DNA from: Actinomyces sp. Marseille-P3109
Lineage (GTDB): Bacteria; Actinomycetota; Actinomycetes; Actinomycetales; Actinomycetaceae
NCBI RefSeq assembly: GCF_900323545.1
Contig: NZ_OOHN01000008.1
Span: 329,941 to 393,940, forward strand
DNA: 64,000 bases
Direction of reading: 5' to 3'
Part shown: positions 1 through 7,263 of the stretch, one piece after another
Position numbering within the stretch: the stretch's first letter is position 1
Layout of the letters: each line of letters begins with the position of its first letter
Notes under the pieces: generated by a model
Told to the model about the DNA's origin: nothing
What the model saw: only the letters and a program-made list of their open reading frames with translations
The model's database searches: none
Position numbers and translations under genes: made by a program

Positions 1-13
1 CGGGCAGGGCGCC

Positions 14-1198
14 TTACAGCGATGACCTCGCCCGAGTGCGGCCAACGGCCATGGCCACGGAGAGGACCGCGACGGCGAACAGGGCGCAGATCCCGCAGTC
101 GACGAGCAGCGGGCGAATGACGTCGGCGGACATGGAGGTCGCGTCGTACGCACCGGAGATCGCCTGGGCCGCCCAGTAGCCGGGGGTGAACTTGGCGACC
201 TGGACGACGGCGTCGGGCAGCCACTCGGTGGACACCCACGCCCCCGACAGGAAGGACATGGCCAAGCCACCGATGTTGGCGACCGCGCTGGCCGCGTTCT
301 GCCCCAGGCCGACCTGACCCAGGAGGAAGCCGAGCGAGACCGCCACGAGCATGTAGGCGCCCAAGGCCGCACCGACGACTCCCAGCAGCGGGGCCGACGT
401 CATCACGGCACTGGTCCCGAGGTTCGCGACTCCCAGCCCGAAGATCCACAGCCACCCGACCAGGCCGATCATGAGGCAGGCCCCTATGGTCCCGAGGCTG
501 CGGGATCTGCTGCTCACCGGTGCCGCGATGAGACGGGAATGGACTGACCGGCGCCCCAGCGACGTCATGAGCGTTGAGATCGCGACGATCGCAAAGGCCA
601 TGATCGGGTAGAAGGAGAACATGGTGTAGACGACGAGGCTGTGCGGCAGCGGCGTCGCGTCCTGGGCGATCCGCTTGGCGGGGGCGGAGTGGTTCATCGT
701 TTCCTTGGCCAGGGCGACGGCACGGGCAGGGTCGTCGGTGAGCGTTGAGAGATAGCCAGTGACCTGTCCCAGGTAGGAGTCGGTGCGCGCGTTCATCAGT
801 GACCCCGCGGCCGATTCGTATCCGATGACCGTGTCCATCCGGGGAGGCTCGGTGCCTTGGCGAGCGGCCTCCTGGAGCCGCTGCCCGTATCCGGCCGGAA
901 TGATGAGGATGCAGCTGATGCGGTTCTGCGCGGTGGCGTCCTGAATAGCCTGCCTGGAGTCCTCCAGCGGCTGAACCTCGCCGACGGACTCGACGTAGTC
1001 CTTGACCCCCCGGGAGATCGTGGATCCGTCGCGGTCGATGACGGCCACACTCGCCGTGGCTTCCTTGACCTGGTTGGACGTGTCCTCGGTCCGAGCGGCT
1101 CCCACATTCAGGCCGAACAGAGACAGCACCACCAGGTAGACCAGGACGTAGATCCGATGGGCCGCCACGATCTTCAGCGACGTCTTAAAGGTGCTCAT
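14..1198 (-). CDS. ABC-2 type transporter permease (second of pair)
   Basis: Membrane subunit of an ABC exporter, 394 residues. One N-terminal membrane helix (about residues 14-34) is followed by a large soluble, probably extracytoplasmic domain to about residue 190, then about five hydrophobic helices in the C-terminal half. This is the usual layout of ABC-2 permeases of the YhgE/Pip and LinN/NatB type. Its start overlaps the end of the upstream permease gene by 14 bases, so the two are probably translationally coupled and form a heterodimer energised by the ATPase at 2329-3312. The exported substrate cannot be read from sequence; drug, peptide or lipid export is typical of the family. Confidence 0.85.
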   Translation of the reverse strand: MSTFKTSLKIVAAHRIYVLVYLVVLSLFGLNVGAARTEDTSNQVKEATASVAVIDRDGSTISRGVKDYVESVGEVQPLEDSRQAIQDATAQNRISCILIIPAGYGQRLQEAARQGTEPPRMDTVIGYESAAGSLMNARTDSYLGQVTGYLSTLTDDPARAVALAKETMNHSAPAKRIAQDATPLPHSLVVYTMFSFYPIMAFAIVAISTLMTSLGRRSVHSRLIAAPVSSRSRSLGTIGACLMIGLVGWLWIFGLGVANLGTSAVMTSAPLLGVVGAALGAYMLVAVSLGFLLGQVGLGQNAASAVANIGGLAMSFLSGAWVSTEWLPDAVVQVAKFTPGYWAAQAISGAYDATSMSADVIRPLLVDCGICALFAVAVLSVAMAVGRTRARSSL

Positions 1199-2327
1199 GG
1201 TTCATCCTCCTGGCACGGATCAGGGCGATGGTGAGGAACAGACATGTCATGCCCAGCAGGACTGAGCAGCTGCGGGTGAAGGGTTCCAGGGAGTCGTAGT
1301 AGAGCAGCCCGTAGAAGCAACGGGCTGCCTGCCACAGGGGATTGGCCTGTACCAGTAGTGGGGCATGGAGCTCAACGGCGTTGGCCAGGGATAGGGCTGA
1401 GGGTCCGTAGAAGCCGGTGAACAGCGACAGGAAGCAGCTGATCGCGGAGACCATCCCGACCCCCATCTTGCTGAAGGCGCCCAGTGCGGCGCCCGCAGCG
1501 CTCGACATGAGGCTGGCCACCCCGACCGCTACCAGGCACAGCAACACATGAGGCCCGAAGTCCACACCCACCACCGTGGCGATGAAGGCGAAGGCGATGA
1601 GCAGACAGGCCAGGACGCACACCCAGGAGGCCGCGAGCGTGGAGGTGAGGACCTTCCACCGCGGCAGACCCGCCAGGGTTCGGCGGGCTCCCAGAGGAGA
1701 GGAGGCCATGATGCTCTGCACCGTGGTCATGGTGACGGTCATGCCCATGCCGCTGGCGAAGGCCAGCAGCGCGAAGTAGTAGCGGGTTGCGGGCTTGACG
1801 GGACTCGGCGTTACCGAGATCGAGTGGGTGAAGGAGTGGTCGACCTGAAGGGCGGCTGTCTGCTCCGGCGGAACCCCGGCCTTGATGACGGCCTCGAGCT
1901 CGGCCCGCTTTTGGGTGTAGGAGTCCATGACCACCCGGAGTACCTGAGTCGTCTCGGCCTCATTGCCCTTCTGGGTCACGTGCAGCACGGGATCGCCGTC
2001 CTCGACGGCGAGGTAGCCGTTCGTGTCCCCGCGTGTCGCGGCGGCCTGGGCCTCAGATGCGGTGGAGTGGGTGACCTTGGTGATAAGGCGGGGATCGGCG
2101 TCGTCGGCGGAGATCTGTTCGATGACGGCGTCCAGGCCGGGAGCCGCCCGGTAGGCCTCGTCCTGGACGACGCCGAAGCTGATGGGGGTGGCCTCGAAGT
2201 CCTTGTCCAGGTTGGAGAACATCGCCATGAACATGAGGGACATGACGATCGGGAAGCCGAGCGTCCACACGAGCAGGACGCGATCACGCAGGAGCCTGAG
2301 CACCTGGTAAAAGAAGACGGTCAGCAT
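1185..2327 (-). CDS. ABC-2 type transporter permease (first of pair)
   Basis: 380-residue membrane protein with the same architecture as its downstream neighbour: one N-terminal helix (about residues 12-34), a long soluble domain, then a block of helices ending in a basic tail. It begins one base after the ATPase gene stop and overlaps the next permease gene by 14 bases, giving a compact ATPase-permease-permease operon on the minus strand. The pair probably forms a heterodimeric efflux pore. The divergent kinase and regulator at 3505-5309 suggest induction by an envelope-acting compound, but no substrate can be assigned. Confidence 0.85.
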   Translation of the reverse strand: MLTVFFYQVLRLLRDRVLLVWTLGFPIVMSLMFMAMFSNLDKDFEATPISFGVVQDEAYRAAPGLDAVIEQISADDADPRLITKVTHSTASEAQAAATRGDTNGYLAVEDGDPVLHVTQKGNEAETTQVLRVVMDSYTQKRAELEAVIKAGVPPEQTAALQVDHSFTHSISVTPSPVKPATRYYFALLAFASGMGMTVTMTTVQSIMASSPLGARRTLAGLPRWKVLTSTLAASWVCVLACLLIAFAFIATVVGVDFGPHVLLCLVAVGVASLMSSAAGAALGAFSKMGVGMVSAISCFLSLFTGFYGPSALSLANAVELHAPLLVQANPLWQAARCFYGLLYYDSLEPFTRSCSVLLGMTCLFLTIALIRARRMNHEHL

Positions 2328-2328
2328 G

Positions 2329-3312
2329 TCAGGCCGCCTCGTCGCGCAGGGCCCGCCCGGTGATCTCCAGGAAGACGTCGTTGAGGGTCGGGGGCTCGGA
2401 GGTCACTCGGCCGCAGGTCGCTCCCGCCGCATTCAGTGCCCTCATGACGTCGGAGAGGTTGTGCGCCCCGGAGGTGCACTCGATGAGGACCTCGCCGTCC
2501 TGGTAGGTGACTGTGCGCACGTGCTCCAGGCGGCGCAGACCCTCCAGAGTCTCCTCACCCGGGGGAGCGGGGTCGACGACCTCCACCCGGATGCGCTCAC
2601 CGGTTCCGATCATGGCCTTGAGCTCGTCGGAGGTTCCGGAGGCCACCTGACGGCCGCGGTCCATAATGACGATTCGGTGGCACAGCTGCTCCACCTCCTC
2701 CATGTAGTGGCTCGTGTAGATGATGGTGGCGCCGTGCTCGTTGAGACGCTTGATGCCGTCGAGGATCGCGTTGCGGCTCTGCGGGTCGACGGCGACCGTG
2801 GGCTCGTCCAGGATGATGAGGTCGGGGCCGTGGGCGATGCCGCAGGCGATGTTGAGACGGCGCAGCAGGCCGCCGGAGAGCTTCTTGGGCTTGAACTTCA
2901 CGAACTTCTCCAGGCCAACGAAGGCGATCGCCTCGGCCACCAGGCGGCGCCGCTCGGCGCGGTCGCGCACGTAGAGGGCGCAGAAGGCGTCGACGTTCTC
3001 CGCCACGGTGAGCTCGTCGAAGACGGCCACTTCCTGAGGCACCACGCCGATACGGCGCTTGAGCCCGTAGGCAGTGGGCGTCATCGGCTCGCCGAACACG
3101 CGGATCGAGCCCTTGTCGTAGGTGAGCAGCTGGAGGATGCAGCTGATCGTGGTCGTCTTGCCCGATCCGTTGGGCCCGAGCAGCCCCAGCACCTGACCGC
3201 GCGGAATCCTCAGGGAGAGGCCATCCACCGCCACCAGCTCCCCGTAGCGCTTGACCAGGGATCCGACCTCCACAGCCGGGCCGGTATCCCTGGCCCCGTC
3301 CTTGACTTCCAT
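2329..3312 (-). CDS. ABC exporter ATP-binding protein
   Basis: Nucleotide-binding subunit of 327 residues. Walker A GPNGSGKTT is at residues 46-54, the signature LSGGLLRR at 145-152 (the usual LSGGQ with Q replaced by L), Walker B LIILDEPT at 165-172 and the H-loop in YTSHYMEE. The C-terminal 80 residues resemble the accessory region of DrrA/NatA-type exporters. The frame stays open further upstream, but the start is placed at 3312 because AGAGGAA lies just before that ATG and the ABC fold begins there. It leads the operon with the two ABC-2 permeases. Confidence 0.9.
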   Translation of the reverse strand: MEVKDGARDTGPAVEVGSLVKRYGELVAVDGLSLRIPRGQVLGLLGPNGSGKTTTISCILQLLTYDKGSIRVFGEPMTPTAYGLKRRIGVVPQEVAVFDELTVAENVDAFCALYVRDRAERRRLVAEAIAFVGLEKFVKFKPKKLSGGLLRRLNIACGIAHGPDLIILDEPTVAVDPQSRNAILDGIKRLNEHGATIIYTSHYMEEVEQLCHRIVIMDRGRQVASGTSDELKAMIGTGERIRVEVVDPAPPGEETLEGLRRLEHVRTVTYQDGEVLIECTSGAHNLSDVMRALNAAGATCGRVTSEPPTLNDVFLEITGRALRDEAA

Positions 3313-3504
3313 CTCGGTTCCTCTCTTCCCGCCGGTGTCCCCCGGCTCATGACTCCCATGTTCCTGCGGGGACGGTGGCGACCAGAAGTGCCTGCCGTCA
3401 TGACCTGGGCGGGCAGCCATGACTTCTGTCATGAGATCCGTCAACAGGGCCACCGGATCGGCCTGACGGGTTTGAAAGCGCCGGTGATCGTCGATAATCG
3501 AGGT
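3313..3504. promoter_or_regulatory. Divergent promoter region with repeated TCATGAC sites
   Basis: 192 bases between the exporter operon (left) and the kinase gene (right). It carries a perfect palindrome, CATGAC-TTCT-GTCATG, at 3418-3433, another GTCATGAC at 3397-3404 and a TCATGAC at 3347-3353. The clustering of one hexamer in a divergent intergenic region next to a NarL-type regulator makes this the likely binding site of the regulator at 4638-5309. That is inference from position and symmetry. Confidence 0.5.
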
Positions 3505-4641
3505 GTGAAGGTCCTGGTCGACAACGGCGTGCTGCTGTGCGGCTGTGTCTTGCTGGCCCTGCTCACCGTGGAGACGGACACGGTCGTCGTGGTCTGGCTG
3601 CTCGGTGCCGTGGCTGTCAGTGGGATGGGCATGTTTGCCGACCGGAGCCGCTGGGCGATCGTGATGCCCGCCGCCTACCTCCTGCTCGGAACCCTCACGA
3701 CGGCGTCCGTGGTCGGGGCCCCGCTGGTCGTCTACGGCCTGGCCCGCCTCGGCGTGCTCGGTACCCGGCACGCACGGGTGGTGGCTGCGATCAGTGGCCT
3801 TCTGTTCACTGCCGTTGTTGCCAGACAGGTGCCGAGGACACCGGTACTGGCCCTCGCTCTGGTGTTCTGTGCGCTCGCGGCCCTCCTCGCGTTGCGCACC
3901 CTCCAGGAGGAGACGGTGCGGATGAGCCTGCACTCAGTGCGTGATGATCTGCGCGAGAAGGTCCTCACCCTGCAGGACACGAACGCCCAGCTGCTTCAGG
4001 CCCAGGACCACGAGCTGCGCGCCGCCGCCCTGTCCGAGCGCACCAGGATCGCGCGCGATATCCACGACGGCGTCGGGCACCTCCTCACCCGTCTCCTGCT
4101 GCAGGTCAAGGCCCTCCAGGTCGTCCACCGGGACGCGCCGGGCGTCGTCGCCGACCTCACTACCCTGGACGGTGGCCTGGATGAGGCCCTGGACTCCATG
4201 CGCCGCTCCGTCCACGCCCTGTCCGACGAGGGCGAGGAGCTGGCCACCTCCCTCAACCTGCTGGGTTCGCGCTGCGGCATCGACTCCGTGAGCGTCGACT
4301 GCTCCACCGACGTCGAGCCCCCACCGGCGGTGGCGCGCTGCGTCGTTGCCGTCGTGCGCGAGGCCCTGACCAACGCCGCCCGCCACGGTAGGGCCCACTC
4401 GGCCCGAGTGGCGGTCACCGACTACCCTGCGTTCTGGCAGGTCACGGTCGACAATGACGGCGTCGTCCCCGCGGCGGGCGGGCCGGCCGTGGATGGTGGC
4501 GAGGGTGCCGGCCTCGGCCTGCGCTCCATGACCGAGCGGGTCGAGGCCCTGGGCGGCAGGGTGCGGATCACCCCGCGGCCGCGGTTCACGGTCTTCGCCA
4601 CGATCCCCAAGAACGGACAAGGGAGAGAAGGAGCATCATGA
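3505..4641 (+). CDS. Sensor histidine kinase, NarL/DesK class
   Basis: 378 residues from a GTG start. The first 130 or so residues contain about four to five hydrophobic helices with little between them, then a coiled linker and a HisKA_3 dimerisation domain with RIARDIHDGVGH (phospho-acceptor His187). The HATPase_c domain has an N-box (REALTNAARHG) and a G-box (GAGLGLRSM). With almost no extracellular domain it is an intramembrane-sensing type kinase, a class often paired with ABC efflux genes as here. The frame is open far upstream but that part is antisense to the ATPase gene, so the GTG before the first membrane helix was chosen. Its stop overlaps the next start (ATGA). Confidence 0.85.
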   Translation: MKVLVDNGVLLCGCVLLALLTVETDTVVVVWLLGAVAVSGMGMFADRSRWAIVMPAAYLLLGTLTTASVVGAPLVVYGLARLGVLGTRHARVVAAISGLLFTAVVARQVPRTPVLALALVFCALAALLALRTLQEETVRMSLHSVRDDLREKVLTLQDTNAQLLQAQDHELRAAALSERTRIARDIHDGVGHLLTRLLLQVKALQVVHRDAPGVVADLTTLDGGLDEALDSMRRSVHALSDEGEELATSLNLLGSRCGIDSVSVDCSTDVEPPPAVARCVVAVVREALTNAARHGRAHSARVAVTDYPAFWQVTVDNDGVVPAAGGPAVDGGEGAGLGLRSMTERVEALGGRVRITPRPRFTVFATIPKNGQGREGAS

Positions 4642-5309
4642 GGGTCCTCATCGTCGATGACGACGCGCTCGTCGCCCAGGCCCTGTCCACGATCCTGTCG
4701 GTCGAGGACGACGTCGATGTCGTCGGCCTGGGCGGGTCGGGACCTGAGGCCATCGAGCGCTACCGGGAGCTGGCTCCCGACATCCTCCTCATGGACATCC
4801 AGATGCCCGGCGGCGACGGACTCAGCGCGGCCGAGCGGATCCTGGCCGAGGATCCGACGGCGCGCATCGTCTTCCTGACCACCTTCTCCGACGACGAGTA
4901 CATCGTGCGTGCCCTCAAGATGGGCTCGCGCGGCTACCTCATCAAGCAGGACGTCGCCCAGGTCGCCCCGGCGCTGCGGTCCGTCATGGCCGGGGTGTGC
5001 GTCCTGGAGGGGGAGGTGCTCGAGCGCAGCGCCACCATGGGGCTCAACGCCCGGCCACCGGTGACTGGGGCGGACCGAGGCCGGGGGCATCAGGACCCGC
5101 GGAGCACGGCCTTCGCGGCCCTGACCGACCGCGAGTACGAGGTGGTCGAGGCCGTGGCCGAGGGACTGGACAACGCCGAGGCCGCGGCGCGGCTGTTCAT
5201 GAGTGAGGGCACGGTGCGCAACCACATCAGCGCGATCCTGGCCAAGCTAGGCCTGCGCAACCGCACCCAGGTCGCAGTCATGTACTACCGCTCCGCTCAG
5301 GCCCACTAA
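4638..5309 (+). CDS. Response regulator, NarL/LuxR family
   Basis: 223 residues. Receiver domain at 1-120 with acidic pocket DDD (7-9), phospho-acceptor Asp53 in LLMDIQMPG, the T in FLTTF and Lys in YLIKQD. A linker leads to a LuxR-type helix-turn-helix (about 155-215, TDREYEVVEAVAEG and SEGTVRNHISAIL). Its start overlaps the kinase stop by four bases. It most likely controls the divergent ABC exporter through the repeated sites at 3347-3433. Confidence 0.9.
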   Translation: MRVLIVDDDALVAQALSTILSVEDDVDVVGLGGSGPEAIERYRELAPDILLMDIQMPGGDGLSAAERILAEDPTARIVFLTTFSDDEYIVRALKMGSRGYLIKQDVAQVAPALRSVMAGVCVLEGEVLERSATMGLNARPPVTGADRGRGHQDPRSTAFAALTDREYEVVEAVAEGLDNAEAAARLFMSEGTVRNHISAILAKLGLRNRTQVAVMYYRSAQAH

Positions 5310-6083
5310 GGGTGATCGGTAGCCGGACGCCATGTGGACGGCTGGAATGGGGTGGCCCACCGGCCTGGCAGGCGTGCCTCAGTCCCACCACAGGTCGAGG
5401 ACCGGGCTGGAGCCGGCGCGCGCCGCGTTCGTTAGAGCGCCTCCTCCACTGCTGGCGACAATGCGCCACATCACCGCGCAGGCATTCACTACTTCACTTC
5501 AAGGTTGTGCCAGTAGGTGTTCGGGCAGGGTGCGGTGGTAGGTCGTGTGCCGGATCCGTCGCACTGCGCGAACCCTCATCGGGAACGCACTTGTTGATCG
5601 GGAACTCCATGGGGCGTCTCTGACCCCGTCCGGGTCTTTACTCCACCAGGTCAGGGTGCTAATAGGGGAGGCGTGGGGGTACTCCACAGGGTTCGGGGTC
5701 TCGTGCAGTACGGACAACCCCTGGCCAGTACAACCCCAACCCCGTGCAGTAGCCGACGTGAACAGGCTCCGGCCGGAAGCGGCCCGCTGATCGAGGGTCA
5801 CCAGGAGCCCAGCGGGCACCACCGGGAGCCAGAAGAGGGGCCGATTCCCCCGATGTCCTGAGACATCGCTCCGCCAGGACCGACGCCGCACCGTCGGCGA
5901 CGTGCGCTCCAGCGAGTGGACAGTGCGCATCCATCTGGTCGACAGACGCCGTATGCCGAATCGAAATGGCGCCAACCGCCGGGCTGGCGGGGTGCTACAT
6001 GGGTGAGCAACGTCGTCAGTGTGACGGCCATGACCGCCACAGCTCGCCGCCAGTGGCGGTCATCGGGGGTGGGCGTGGTTGGG
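5310..6083. other. Long intergenic region without a convincing gene
   Basis: About 770 bases after the response regulator. Several short open frames exist on both strands but none has a good ribosome site or recognisable domain. The minus strand reads like the remains of something once coding (about 5499-5975). A perfect 7-base hairpin, CGATGTC-CTGA-GACATCG, lies at 5851-5868. I cannot name what was here; a decayed insertion is the simplest guess. Confidence 0.4.
6030..6063 (-). terminator. Hairpin downstream of the alpha/beta hydrolase gene
   Basis: A perfect 11-base stem, ATGACCGCCAC paired with GTGGCGGTCAT, around a 12-base loop, 21 bases past the stop of the minus-strand gene. There is no T-run, which is common for actinobacterial terminators. 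Confidence 0.5.
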
Positions 6084-7088
6084 TTAGGCGAGCTCTCCGG
6101 TGACGAGGCGGACGAGGTCTCGGCGCGCCCGGTGACCCTCGGGGGTGGGGAACATCGGGTAGACGTGGTTGAGGTTCTCGCCGACGTGCAGCGTCGAGTC
6201 GGCTCCAGCCTCCAGGAGCTTGGCGTGGAAGAGCGCGTTGTCCGGTAGGAAGATCTCCCGGGTCCCCACGAAGGTCGTCACCTTCTTCAGGCCCGACAGG
6301 TCGCCGTAGATGGGAGAAAGGTGCCAGTCGGTCAACGGGGTGTCGCCCGCCCAGGAACGGCCGATCTCGGCGAGGGGCTCGGGAGCCATGAGCGGGTCGG
6401 CGTCGACGTAGTCCGCGATATCCGGGTTGGCGTTGGTGATATCGACCCACGGCGAGATGAGGGCGAGCTCGTCGGGCTGGGCGTCGCCGGCCTCGGCCAG
6501 GGATAGGGCGATGACTGCCGCCAGGCCCCCGCCCGCGCTGTCCCCCATGAGGATGATCCGCTTACCCGGGTTCTCCGCGACCGTGCGCCGGTAGAGGTCC
6601 AGCACCAGCCGATGCGCCTCCTGCCAGGTGTGGTGGGGCGTCAGCGGGTAGAGCGGCATGACGACGTCGGCCCCGGTCCTGCGGGCCAGATGATCGACCA
6701 GCCAGGCGTGCACTGAGACCGCCGTCGAGATGTAACCGCCGCCGTGGAGATAGACGATGACGGCGTGCGACGGCGTATGCGGGCGAAGGTGGTAGACGGG
6801 CATGCCCTCGTCCTCGCGCCGCTCCAGGTCGTAGAAGAAGCGCCCCCAGGCAGGGAAGGGGACGGCTCGGCGAGGCTCGGGGCGGCCGGCCAGGCGGGCG
6901 ATCCGCTCGGAGATCGACATGCGGGCATGCGCCATCTTGACCGGCCGGGTGGTGTACTCCGTCAGGCTCGCCGCGGCCGAGCGCCGATAGCGCTTGCGGG
7001 AGTAGAAGCTGAAGGCCCCCACCGTCAGGCCGACACTGGCCACGCCGACGGCGATCCTGCTCCCGCTGACTCTCCTGGGTGCCTTCAT
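6084..7088 (-). CDS. Alpha/beta hydrolase (HSL/acetyl-esterase family)
   Basis: 334 residues. An N-terminal hydrophobic segment (about 12-29) followed by basic residues suggests a membrane anchor. The catalytic part has the oxyanion motif HGGGY (115-119) and nucleophile motif GDSAGGG with Ser184, diagnostic of the hormone-sensitive lipase branch; the acid is probably Asp in the LPDNALF region and the base the His in LNHVYPMF. Likely cleaves small acyl esters; natural substrate unknown. Divergent from the GH3 gene at 7264, so they may share a promoter region. Confidence 0.8.
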   Translation of the reverse strand: MKAPRRVSGSRIAVGVASVGLTVGAFSFYSRKRYRRSAAASLTEYTTRPVKMAHARMSISERIARLAGRPEPRRAVPFPAWGRFFYDLERREDEGMPVYHLRPHTPSHAVIVYLHGGGYISTAVSVHAWLVDHLARRTGADVVMPLYPLTPHHTWQEAHRLVLDLYRRTVAENPGKRIILMGDSAGGGLAAVIALSLAEAGDAQPDELALISPWVDITNANPDIADYVDADPLMAPEPLAEIGRSWAGDTPLTDWHLSPIYGDLSGLKKVTTFVGTREIFLPDNALFHAKLLEAGADSTLHVGENLNHVYPMFPTPEGHRARRDLVRLVTGELA

Positions 7089-7263
7089 GATTCCTCCACT
7101 CCGCAGAGCCCCAAACGCTCTCCGACAACATCTCCGGATCCGGTGTCTGCTCCGTTATCGTAGGCATCACAGCACCGCGATGATGGGGTGAATCCAGTTC
7201 GTTCACTCAGTGCGGAGGCCTGCACGTGGCGCTGCCGTCGGCATGACAAGAGGAGATCGCGAT

